This document shows positions 19,598 to 30,027 of a stretch of DNA of 64,000 bases, one piece after another. A model generated the notes under the pieces. That model did no database searches and was not told where the DNA came from. It worked only from the letters and a program-made list of their open reading frames with translations. Source of the stretch: Diprion similis (taxonomy: Eukaryota; Arthropoda; Insecta; Hymenoptera; Diprionidae); assembly GCF_021155765.1 (NCBI RefSeq), contig NC_060114.1, forward strand, positions 2,852,001-2,916,000. Direction: 5' to 3'. Position numbers and translations under genes: made by a program. The first letter of the stretch is position 1, and the number at the start of each line of letters is the position of its first letter.

Positions 19598-19894
19598 ATG
19601 ACGACCGAGGGCAGCGTACAACTCATAATAAATCGGGAAGAAATGGCAGGCAATGTCAGTGTTACCCTAAGAATTTTTTCGTACGAAGAGGCGCAGATCA
19701 ACGCTGTTACCCACCGTCAAGCGTACGCTGATGTTGTAGCTGAGTCATTATACGCGTCCGAAGAACAACCTTATCCGTGGCTGATACTGACATTACTGGT
19801 GACTGCTATAATTATTATAGGTATAGTGGTAATGTGGGGCGCCATAACCATGACGAATAAAAATATCTTGCTCCAGCAACAAGCAAACGTTTAG
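19598..19894 (+). CDS. Small single-pass membrane protein (Polinton right arm)
   Basis: 98 residues. About 65 residues with a polar, EEAQINAVTHRQ-type sequence precede a hydrophobic span (WLILTLLVTAIIIIGIVVMW) and a short polar tail (TMTNKNILLQQQANV). There is no cleavable signal, so a type II or tail-anchored topology is likely. It lies 59 bp after the 18663 gene and 36 bp before an AATAAA at 19931. No family is recognised. Membrane insertion, packaging or egress are only guesses. Confidence 0.55.
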   Translation: MTTEGSVQLIINREEMAGNVSVTLRIFSYEEAQINAVTHRQAYADVVAESLYASEEQPYPWLILTLLVTAIIIIGIVVMWGAITMTNKNILLQQQANV

Positions 19895-19939
19895 TGATAA
19901 CTCTTATATTATTTGTATATGTATCACCTGAATAAACCT

Positions 19940-20049
19940 GCATTTATTTGTATCCGTAATGTCTGAATAAATCTGTAATAAGTTTAATTTGTATACGCCG
20001 TCGTGTCGTCTTTGTTTCCATTTTCTTATCCATCCGCATCCTCGTATAA

Positions 20050-20121
<72 letters not shown>

Positions 20122-20749
20122 AAGTATGACTATAGTTTAACATTAGAAAAGCATGTCTACATTTTCCAAGTATAAGCAAGCCTTAAGGTAAATACTGTCA
20201 GCCTTCGCATAGAGCCCGGAATCAGTTTTGGTGGTCAGGGGTCGCGAGGTAGGGGAACAACACCCGAAAATCGCTTCTGGTCAAGGGGGTTGCGGGGAAA
20301 GGGTTGACGGGCCATAGAAGCCTCTAGACGAAAATCGCTCGTAGGCAAGGGGTGACGGGGAACAGGAATGATGTCCCAAAATCCGCTCCTTGGTAAGGGG
20401 GTGGCGGGGGAAGGGGTACGCGTCCCAAAATCCGCTCCTAGGCGAGGGGCGGCGGGGGAAGGGGAACGCGTCCCAAAGTCACTCCATGGCGAGGGGCGGC
20501 GGGGGAAGGGGTACGCGTCCCAAAATCCGCTCCTAGACGAGGGGCGGCGGTGGAAGGGGTATGCGTCCCAAAATCCGCTCCTAGGCGCGGGGCGGCGGGG
20601 GAAGGGGAACGCGTCCCAAAGTCACTCCATGGCGAGGGGCGGCGGGGGAAGGGGAACGCGCCCCAAAGTCACTCCTAGGCGAGGGGCTGGCGCCAGAGAG
20701 GGGCGGGAGGGGGGTTTGTTGTGACGCCCCAAAGTGCCCCCATACTACT
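19940..20749. repeat. Polinton right terminal inverted repeat
   Basis: 810 bp, the shorter partner of 4042-5341. It has AATAAA on the plus strand at 19966-19971 (a second, at 19931-19936, lies just outside), a (TA)n run at 20051-20119 and the GC-rich minisatellite at about 20374-20700. The shortfall is mainly the missing inner spacer and fewer minisatellite units. Confidence 0.9.
20374..20700. repeat. 48-bp GC-rich minisatellite, right Polinton repeat
   Basis: About seven copies of the same 48-bp unit as in the left repeat, inverted and with the two unit types in a different number and order. Confidence 0.85.
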
Positions 20750-20755
20750 CCCGTG
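20750..20755. repeat. Polinton target-site duplication, right
   Basis: CCCGTG, matching 4036-4041. Removing the Polinton and one copy gives a continuous copia reading frame. Confidence 0.95.
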
Positions 20756-21160
20756 GTCGACCTTCGCGTTTCTACGTCCCCGGCGTAGTCGGCGTCCGAA
20801 AAATCTATCAACTTCGCTTTGCTACCGCCGCTTCGATACTCCATGCCATAATCAACCGTGCCTTTCAAGTACGCGAATATTATCTTTACCGCTTGCCAAT
20901 GAGATGAATTATGTTCATTTAAGAATTTGCTAATCGCGTTTACCGCGTACGCGATGTCTGATCTCGAAACGGTTGCTAAAAAGACCAGAGAGCCTACGGC
21001 TTTACGATATGGCACGTTGCTTATTTTTCCTTCGTTTTCTACAACTGGAACTAATGCTGCATGCGGATCTGTTGGCACGCTCGCCGTTTTCGCGTCTGTC
21101 ATACCGAATTTCTCGATTATTTTCTTTGTGTACGCGCTTTGATGAATCATCATTTTACCT
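20756..21160 (-). pseudogene. pol: copia-4 RNase H / end of RT
   Basis: Read downward, the frame gives HQSAYTKKIIEKFGMTDAKT, VSRSDIAYAVNAISKF and the RNase H motif SDADYAGDVETRRSTTG, then stops at the Polinton edge. The Polinton splits the gene after the TTG. The remaining short piece (YVFCLANGAIT) is at 4001-4035. Homologous to residues about 1060-1190 of the copia-1 polyprotein. Confidence 0.85.
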
Positions 21161-21827
21161 CAAGAGTTAAGGTTAAGGTTAAGGTTAAATATATTAATGC
21201 CCATAGCAATGTTGGACAACTAGAGTTAGAAGTACACGTGAGCCTTACAAATCACAGTAGGTTAGAATCAAAGACCTTAATAAATTCATATGTAAGAAGC
21301 CAGCCAAGAAAGAAAAACAGAAATCAAAGAACATTATGCGTAAGTACAGCGATACACAACAAGAAATAAGAATAAACTGTAGATAGAGAGAAGTCAGATC
21401 ACGTAAAATAACTGAAATGTAAAATAATATAAAAAAGAAGAAAAACAGACAAAATAAAGTCAGTCAAAATAAAATATAGTAAAATAAAACAAGATCAAAT
21501 ACGGTCAAATAAAATAAAATAAAATAAAATAAAACAAGATAAGATAAAGTAAAGTAGAATAAAGTAAAATAAAATAAAACAAAGTAGAATAAAATAAAAT
21601 AAAAGTGTCACTACATACTAAACAATACAAATAAATACAGTGAGTCATTCAGTTGTATCAGGAAACAAAAGAACCAGATGGAAGAATCGAACTAATCAGC
21701 CACCTGTCGCCCGTCCTCGGTGGCTGAGAGGTTATCAAAAAGACCCCGTTTGAAACTCTCCAAGGAACTGGATTCCCTTAATTTAGCGGGAAGAGAATCC
21801 CATAGGCGTAATAGGGTCTCTACATTG
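21161..21827 (-). mobile_element. 5'-truncated LINE tail in copia-4
   Basis: The minus-strand frame passes from copia RT (YLALFVDDGLVASDNVET) into LRLWDSLPAKLRESSSLESF, a sequence typical of the very C-terminus of non-LTR retrotransposon proteins, then a stop at 21692. An A-rich region (plus strand (AAAAT)n-like, about 21480-21605) follows, and the segment ends at about 21163-21186 in about four copies of a hexamer (TTAACC on the minus strand), as expected for a LINE 3' tail. About 39 codons of copia are missing at the site. No target duplication was found. Confidence 0.6.
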
Positions 21828-22608
21828 TCTGAGGCTACTAGCCCGTCATCGACGAACAGTGCCAGGTACACTTCGTGGGTTTTAACCTTTCCCGTGAACA
21901 CGCACTTATCTGCTTCGCACTCTTTAAGATTAAATTCACTTAAAAACTTTTTGAATCTTTGATTCCAGCAACGTGGAGCTTGCTTGAGTTCGTAGAGGGA
22001 CTTCTCCAGCCTGCACACGACGTTCTTGTTCCAGCTTCAGTCTTTCCGGAATTTTCATAAATATTGTTTCTTCCAGCTTCCCATACAAGAAGGCAGTTTG
22101 AACGTCGAACTGCATTACTTCGAGATTTTTCGCTGCTATTGTAGCTAACAAGATCCTAAGCGAGTCATACCTCACGACTGGAGAGAATGTTTCCATGAAA
22201 TCAATTCCTTCTCGTTGTTAGAAACCTCTCGCGCACAGTCGAGCTTTGAAGCGGTGTGACTTCCCGTCGACGTCTGTCTTCAGTCGAAAAACCCATTTTG
22301 AGTCAATTAGTTTCATGTTTAGTGTTTTTCTTGCGATTTCCCACGTACAATTATCTTCATGAGCTTTAAATTCTTCATGGATCGCACTTCCCCACTGCGT
22401 GGCTTCAGTGCTCTTCGTCGCTTCTTCGTATGTTGACGGGACCATATATTCGGCCACGTTTACATCGTGTCTGTACCTTCTCGGAGTTTGAATTGTATTT
22501 CGATCTCGCAGGACTCTTCGCGTTCTTGCTCGTTCTCTCGTGCGTTTCCTTCATTTCGGTCTTCTTCTTGTACTCTGATGTTGACGTTGTTTTCTTCGTC
22601 GTTGATCT
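21828..22608 (-). pseudogene. pol: copia-4 RT and linker
   Basis: Shows NVAEYMVPSTYEEATKS, KLIDSKWVFRLKTDVDGKSH, KARLCARGF, ETFSPVVRYDSLRILLATI, QFDVQTAFLYGKLEE, SLYELKQAPRCWNQRF and FVDDG, the order of copia-type RT. It is broken by a stop after ARGF (22217) and a frameshift at about 22020. It ends at the copia-2 target duplication GATCT (22604-22608). Confidence 0.85.
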
Positions 22609-22683
22609 TGTTATTGGTAATGGTGATGACAGTCTGTATTAAATTTAGTAAAACAGTCTTTATTTATAATATTTAATTTTGCA

Positions 22684-22922
22684 TGATAAGACAGCGTGGG
22701 TGTGAGGTAGGGAGGCGGTTGGATACAGGATTAAAAGTCTCAACTGTTGAGCAAAAACGATTTATTCAACACAACGTTAATGGGTGTTCGGATGTATTGC
22801 AAGATGCACACTAAGGAGCGTGGCGTCGCCAGACCAGCAAGCTGACTTTGACTCTCACCCGAGGGTTTCTGGCTTAGCCCGAACCGACGAGACTGTTTAG
22901 TGTGTCAAACTTATATTTAACA
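22684..22922 (-). repeat. copia-3 3' LTR
   Basis: 239 bp, preceded on the minus strand by GGCGGTAG, the same short pre-LTR tract as in copia-1. Confidence 0.85.
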
Positions 22923-22945
22923 CTACCGCCGTTTGTACCCTGGAC

Positions 22946-25900
22946 TTATACTGGGTACATGTTTAGGCTTTCTCTCAGCATCTTAAATCTAGCTCTCGGC
23001 AATGCTTCTGTAAAAATGTACGCACGCTGTACTTCTGATGCTACATGTTCTACATATATCTCATTGTCCTTAATTTCTTCTCTGATATAATGGTATCTTA
23101 TTTCTATATGCTTTGTGCGCTTGTGGAATTCGGCATTTTTCACAAGTCTTATTGCACTCATATTGTCTATGAATAATACAGTTGGTTCCTTACATAGGAA
23201 TTCCAGACTCATAGTTAGTTTTCTAAGCCAGATGGCTTCTTTGGTTGCAGCGAATGCCGCTACATACTCGGATTCTGTTGTACTTAATGTTACAAGCTTT
23301 TGTCTTTCTGAAGACCAAGTTATTGGACCATTTGCCAGAAAAAATACAAAGCCGGTGGTCGATCGCCTTGTTGCCACATCGCTGGCAAAGTCTGCGTCTG
23401 AATAACCTCTCAAGTCTGATCCGCTACCGCCGCTTTGATACTTTGTTCCATAATTTAATGTTCCATTTAAGTACGCTAATATTTTTTTTACTGCTTGCCA
23501 ATGAGACTTGTTATGATTATTTGTAAATCTACTCACGCAATTGACAACAAACGCTATGTCTGGTCGTGAGAGGACCGCAAGAATCATTAATCATTGCTTC
23601 CCTATATGATTAAATATTGCTTCTCTGTATGGTACATTTGTTATTTCACTACCTTCTTCTACTGGAAGTAGAACTGTGTGCGGAGCGGCAGGCATGCCGA
23701 TCACTTTTGAATCACTCATGCGGAACCTTTCAATGATTTTCTTTGTATATTCTGCTTGGTGTATTGAAAGTGATTTAGAGTTTCTATCGCGCTTTATCTG
23801 TATTCCTACAAATAATGATGCGTCTCCAACGGTTATATTAAAAACTGAGCTTAATCTATTCAATATTGTCTCTAAGGCTTGCTTTGATCACGCAGCGATC
23901 AAACCATCGTCCACAAATATTGCTAAATACATTCTTTCATTGTTTACCATACCGGTGAGCACACACTGTTCAGCGTCACTAGCATTGAAATCATACTCAT
24001 TCAGAAACTCTTGGAATTTTTCATTCCAACATCTCGGGGCTTGTTTCAACCAGTATAATGATTTCTCTAATTTACACACCACATCGCTTGTTTCGCTGTT
24101 AGCTGCGTTCTTCTTAACGCTGAGGTCCTTTGGAATCTCCATATAGATTTCTTCCTTCAGCTGGCTGTAGAGGAACGCACTCTGGACGTCGAATTGCATG
24201 AGCTCCAGATCCCGTTCTACTACTGTTGCTAGCACTGTTCGAAGAGAGTCATATCGCACAACTGGTGCGAATGTCTCTGAGAAGTCGATTCCTGGTCGCT
24301 GCATAAACCCTCATGCACAGAGCCTCGCCTTAAATTTTTTTGAACCTGTTTCAGAGTCTTGTTTCACTCGAAACACCCACCTTGAATTGATGACCTGCTG
24401 ATGTGGGTTTCTTGATACAAGAGACCAGGTTCGATTTTGCTCGTGTGCTTGAAGTTCCTTTTGAATAGCGTGTGCCGACTACGTGGTATTGCTGCTATTC
24501 ATTGCTTCGCTGTATGAGTTTGGCGCAACGTGTTCTGCGATGTCAACCTCGTACCTTATCGGAGGTCGAATCCTTGCTCGATCTTTGAGACTCCTTGGTT
24601 CCTCTTGGACTGCCAGTGGTGGTGGGATCGGAGTATTTGCCCGTGCAGGTTGCTCTACCTCGATTCCATCCCCTGCCTCGCTCCAGTTGTCTTCATTTTC
24701 CTCTTCGTCGTCGAAGATTTCGATGACTTCTTCCTCAGAAGCGTTTCTGGAAAGATGTATTTCTCCCCTTTCCTCTGCGGATTTTCACCCTTCTTGATCA
24801 GTCCAGTTTTCTCATGAAACGTTACGTTTTTAGTCACGCTGATTTTCTTCTTTATCGGATCAAGAACACGATAATTTTCTAAGTCATCTTGGTATCCGAC
24901 AAACGCTGCTTCTTTTGCGCGTGCATCGAATTTCGTCGTAAACTGTTTTGGTATGTGCACAAAAGCTTGAGATCCAAATATTCCTAGGTGTTCGATGTTT
25001 GGCTTTTTACCGTGCCACAACTCATACAACGTAGCTGTATTGTCTGCTGTTACGGTCATGTCGTCTTTGAACGTGAGAAAAAATCGCGCACCACCCAACG
25101 ATTCAACGGACATAGGCCCGCACACGTCTGTACGGATCTTTTCTCCCGGTTTCACTTTCACTTTTACTTCGCGTCTTTTGAACGGTAATCTGTGAGCTTT
25201 ACCGAGCTGACATGCCTCACAGAAAAAGTCAGCTGTATCCGTCATTTTTGCGCCTTTGATAAGCCCCTTTTTCACCAACTCGCGTATCGCACGCTTTTCG
25301 GTATGTCCAAGGCGCTCGTGCCACGTGCGAAAATTCGTTACGGACATATTTGCTTCTGCTTTTTCTTCCGGTGGCACAGTTATAAACAGCACCCGGTAAA
25401 TTCGATTGTTTTGTCTGATCCCCGACGCAGCAAGTTCATTTTTACGCATCACTTTCACTTGACCTTCTTCAAAGATCGTTGTAAATCCGTTCTCCGCGCA
25501 CACACCTACTGAAAACAGGTTTTTTTTTCAGTCCCGGTACATAAAGAACGTTTTAATTGGTGGGTCGAACCCATACACCATTCAATAACTTCCTTATGTT
25601 TATGGTTCCACTACCGCGTACAGCGCACTCATCATTATCACCGAGCACTACCGTGCCACCTTGCGAATCTGTCCGAAACTCTGTGAACCATTCTCTTCTG
25701 AAAGTCACGTGCGCTGACGCGCCACTGTCGGTAAGCCATGAGTCCTTTTGGTTAGCATGTTTCAGCTCTGTTACCGACTCACATGGTACTGCAGAACTCG
25801 TCTTAACTTCTGCCTTCGCTATGCCGACAAACGCACAGTCGCACTCATTTTTACCATTGGGATCACCTTTTTCGTTCTTCCCTTTTTTGCACTTGCGCGC

Positions 25901-26521
25901 GAAATGTCCAAGTTCATGACACTTGTAGCACTCAACTTCTTCGTTTTCGAGGTGTGCCTCTTCTCGAATTAGCCTTGCTTGAAGATTTTCGAGCGTTTGT
26001 CTTGCTGGGTCGACGCTTGCCCATGCGGCTTGCAGCGTTCCGTATTTTGACGTTACGCTCGCCAGCAACTTCGCCGATATCGCCTCGTCAGACAACGCCT
26101 CGCCGAGATCGATCAAATTAGCCGCCATATTTTGCACCTTTGCAATATGCTGCTCCATCGAGTGTCCGGCCGCCATCTTATAACCATGAAATTCTGTTAG
26201 AAGAGCTCCTTTGTTCGCCTGGGATTTTTGCTCGTGAAGTACTTGTAACTTCTCCCACGTCATTTTCGCCGTCGTACACGTTAGCAGTGGATCCATCCGA
26301 GCTGGTTCCATTGACGATGAGATTAGGTACATGGCTTTTGCGATGTCCTTCACCCACGCCTGTGCTGCTGCTGTTGTACGATCCACCGGCATTTGCCTCG
26401 TACCGTAGACGACATCATTTATGTCGTGTGCGAAAAATAACTGGTTTAGCTGGAATCTCCAGTGCTGGAAATTCGTCCCGTCGAATTTTGTGAAGTGTCT
26501 CGCCGAGATGTCGTCGAACAT
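22946..26521 (-). pseudogene. pol: copia-3 gag-pol, broken
   Basis: From 26521: Gag (FDDISARHFTKFDGTNFQHW), zinc knuckle (VECYKCHELGHFARKCKKG) and protease (WLTDSGASAHVTF) in one frame to 25553. Then pre-integrase (WHERLGHTEKRAIREL...FCEACQLGK) and integrase start (IRTDVCGPM) in 25503-24655, RT (PVVRYDSLRTVLATV, FVDDG) in 24304-23888, and RNase H (SDADFASDVATRRSTTG, STTESEYVAA) in 23587-22946. Several stops and frameshifts separate these. In the integrase the frame jumps from FLTFKDDMT to TATLYELWHGKK, so about 110-125 residues with the second catalytic Asp and the Glu are gone. It cannot encode an active integrase. Confidence 0.87.
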
Positions 26522-27179
26522 GATCGATACAAATCACTCGAACCGAACTCGAGAAATTTAGATTCAACGCGTGGTCGCTTGTAATGGCCGACCCGCTCCG
26601 CGACTTTCTCCCCGAACCCAAAGTCCGTACCTCACTAAGATAACTCTGCGCACTGGGCCCATAACCTGATAAGACAGCGTGGGTGTGAGGTAGGGAGGTG
26701 GTTGGATACAGAATTAAAAGACTCGACTGTTGAGCAAAAACGATTTATTTAACACAACGTTGATGAGTGTTCGGATGTATTGCAAGATGCACGCTCAGCG
26801 TTGCCAGCCACAGATTATGGGGCGTACTAGATGGCGCTCCGAAGACGTACTAGATTCCACAGTTCAGTACTAAATTACGAGATGTCAGTGTCTTGGAGCG
26901 GTAAAATTAGAAAAGAGCGTAGCCAATATTTGGTTGGTTTAAGGTTTTTTTTGTTTATTTTTTATTTTTTATGAATGCTAGAGCTTGCCTATGCATTTGT
27001 TATATCATTCAAATTTATATGACTCTGACTAGCGACTCTATATAATAATAATAATTATTAATAATACTCTGGTAATATTAATACTTTTAATATATATATG
27101 CATAAATTTTTTTTAATTGAATTTTTAATTCTAACTATCACAGTAAGTATTAGGGGCATTGTTACGAAGATTTGAAGAC

Positions 27180-29718
27180 TTAAATATTAGGTTTCTTGGC
27201 AAGTAACGTACCTGAAGGTTGCCACTTATAGCATTTTTCTTTATTTAAGAGATATTTAGCATGTAATATTGCACTGCAAGTTTCAACTGAAAGTCTGTTT
27301 CGTGTTTTTGTTTTAAGTAGGGTCAATTGAGAAAATATCCTCTCCGCACATGCTGATGAGTGGGGTAGGGACATTATTCCTCTGGACAATTTGTATAAGC
27401 AAGGAATAGTATATTGTGTAGCTAGTGCGTGAAACAGGCGATATCCGACGAGTGTGAAGTTTGCAGCACGAGCCGACAGGCGAGTGCTGCAATAACACGA
27501 GGTAGGTATCGCCTTCACGCACTAGCTACACACGCTATTTTTTGTAACACATGCGTAGGAAAGTGTTATTTGAGAGGCAAACCAACGTCGAATTGTATAG
27601 AGTGCCGCGCGAGGCTGCCGTCGACCGTGTTGTCGGTGACAAGAATACCACCGGGAAATAGCGCTGCACCGGGAAATAGAGCATATCGAATGTGCGCATG
27701 CGCTACGAATCTTCCGCACCGGGAAATAGCGCATATCAAATGCGCGCATGCGCCAACTCTATTATTCAGGAATAAGGCACTTCACGCACGCTACACGACC
27801 CTCGAAAATGACACTTTCCATGCAGGTATTACAAAAACATAGTTTCGTCCAAATTGCTTTTCATGGAACCTAGAAGCTTACAAAATAAAGATCGCAATAC
27901 TGCTCCAAATCCTCTATATTTGGTAATAGTCGCCACTCTGCATCTAGCTTGTCGAGATCAGTTTTTTGGAATAATTTTGGGAAATTTTTCATTGTTACAA
28001 CGACGATGGAGGGAATTTCCCCGTTTATTACGTTCGCAACAGAAAACATTTCAACAAACTTCAGCATTGGGCTATTGAAGTCAAAACGACGCTGTATTTG
28101 AAGACCAAGCTCGATGTAAAAATCGAGGGCACGCAATTTAAAGTTAGCTAGTTTTTGAGCTTCTACGTTTTTCTCAGATATTGAAAGGTCTACTTTTGCT
28201 CCAAAATATATCTTTTCGATCGGCAAGAAATTACGGGGACCGTTTGGACATATCTGATCCAAAGGGGTGTTAATAATATAAGATTTCAGCATAAAGTTCC
28301 CCAGAATAGTCTTCAGCAGTTCAGACACACACTGGTTGAGAAACTGAATTTTCGGCGCCTCACTCTGAAACTCCACATTCAGTTTGTTTACAAAATCTAA
28401 GATGTATGAAAGAAAGTTGAGGTACAACTTATATACAGGATTTTTCAAACAAGCAAGCACATTGTCTGTGCTGTGAAGATTGTCATTGTACGCTGCATTA
28501 GTGAAGAACAAAATTAAGGCATCCCAGTTCTCAAGAACTTGATTAACTGCAGCCTGCAAACAAAAAACAAAAATGTTCAATTCAGAAATAGCCAAGCACT
28601 ATTAAAATTACTTGTATATATTTATATAGACGAAAATGCGGCCAACAATAACGTACCTGGAGGGATAACCATCTCGTTTGGCTTGGTCTGAGCATTTTAT
28701 TAGGTTTCAACTCAACAAATGTCTGATGTTCAGCTAATTCTTCCACTCTTTTACTGCTGTTTGAAAAGTGATTGTATATGCTTCTGACAAAAACCTTTAT
28801 AGCTCTAGGAAGTTTTAATGCAGCAGCCGAAGCACATAAATGAAAGGAATGGCAAACACATCCCAACACAAAAATGTGTGGTATGATTTCCTTGAATCTG
28901 GCCTGAACACCTTTAATATTCCCCATCATTACTGACGCATTATCTGCGGCGAAACCAATCATTTTATTTATGTCAATCCCCACTTTCTCCAAACACTTCG
29001 ATACTTCTTGAAAAATACTCTCTGCAGTAGCAGTTTCAATCCTGATCAATCCTAAGAAATGATCGACAACCTGTTTTTGATCTTCGTCGAAAAACCGTAT
29101 CACGATAGCCAGTGACTTTGCAGTATTCGCGTCAGTGGTCTCATCAATTATAAGAGAATAAACATTATCTTCTAATTGTCGGCGTATTTCCTCAAGAGCC
29201 TCTGGAGCCAAGCAATCATTTGTTATCGCTGTGGCTTTGGTCCTGGCGCATGTTATTTGCTTGGCAATTTCCGAGTCAGGACAGATATTCCGTATCAATG
29301 ATGGTAGGTGTACCGCGATTAAAAATGGTAGATTATGTTCGTGTAAAAACATAACCATTTTCAATTCACCCTCTTTCGCCTTTCTGTTGAGCTGCTTTTG
29401 TTTGTTGTTTCTGTCGATAATTGTGTTGATTTTCGGGGTTCTTGCACTCTTTTCTAAGTTTGTCAAGTGCGATTTTGTGAAAGCATGACGCTGTATATGA
29501 GAATAGCCACCTTCGAATCGTTTATTACAAACTTGGCATTTCGGCTTTCGACTGATGGGGGACCGACATAACCAAGATCCGAATTTACCAATCCATTCGT
29601 CTTCAAATTTTTGTCTGTAGATTTTTGTCTTCGTCTTTTCTTTTGTTTCTTTACGGGATGGTTCTGCGTCGGATTAATCCATGGGTGAATCAGATTCTGC
29701 ATTACTGTTTTCAATCAT
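27180..29718 (-). pseudogene. hAT transposase with one intron, decayed
   Basis: The ATG at 29718 is followed by an in-frame TAA at about codon 15. A BED-like zinc finger (CQVCNKRF...HIQRHAFTKSH) leads to the RNase H-like core (LIIDETTDANTAKSLAIVIRFF, GFAADNASVMMG, GCVCHSFHLCASAAALKLP, LRPSQTRWLSLQ). A GT-AG intron (28656-28554, 103 bp, CCAG/GTACGT...TTTGCAG/G) joins LSLQ to AAVNQVLENWDAL, giving the family's usual wording. The frame ends at 27870. After two fold-back insertions the C-terminal dimerisation segment (LPHSSACAERIFSQL...TRNRLSVETCSAILH) is found at about 27420-27180. The sequence 'TTTTGTAAGC' at about 27880 could be a second donor. Confidence 0.82.
27414..27842. repeat. Two adjacent fold-back elements in hAT-1
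   Basis: About 27414-27530 is a hairpin whose arms contain TAGCTAGTGCGTGAA and its inverse, with a smaller nested hairpin (GCAGCAC...GTGCTGC). About 27531-27842 has inverted ends of about 45 bp (TTTTTGTAACACATGCG...GGAAAGTGT and inverse) and an inner imperfect tandem repeat of CACCGGGAAATAG. Neither encodes a protein. Confidence 0.7.
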
Positions 29719-30027
29719 TTTTCACTTCTAATTTATCTCACAACACAAGCAACACAAACACAGGATGTTGATCAGTTGATAAGGTTAGTCCCCGTATTCA
29801 TTTCGTAACGCAAATAGTGGGAATCCCGCAAAAGCCAATATGCAGTCCATAGTCTAAGTTGTAACGAGTTCAGCCAATCAGATGCCCGTTTGTAGACGGA
29901 TCGACGAAATACGGAAAAATTGAACCAGAAGTACGGAACGCAGACGAATTCCACGAATTCCTAGTAAATCAAGTTTGCATAGCATAGGGAAATGGAAAAA
30001 GTACTAGATTCCATGTCGTTGTACTAA

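Larger units (their letters stand above)
4042..20749. mobile_element. Polinton/Maverick DNA transposon, both ends present
   Basis: A 16708-bp element that begins AGTAGTATGG and ends with the inverse, CCATACTACT. It is flanked by identical 6-bp duplications (CCCGTG) and has long inverted terminal repeats. AG...CT ends, 6-bp duplications, a retrovirus-type integrase, protein-primed-type DNA polymerase B, packaging ATPase, adenain-like protease and capsid proteins together define Polintons, which are related to adintoviruses. Genes lie in two divergent clusters: minus from 17398 to 5487, plus from 18663 to 19894. The element is damaged: PolB has lost its middle and the ATPase is frameshifted. 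Capsid, penton, protease and integrase frames remain open. Confidence 0.95.

Noticed and set aside
21161-21190. Interstitial telomere repeats
   Set aside because: The repeat is a hexamer unlike the usual insect TTAGG and sits at a LINE 3' end.
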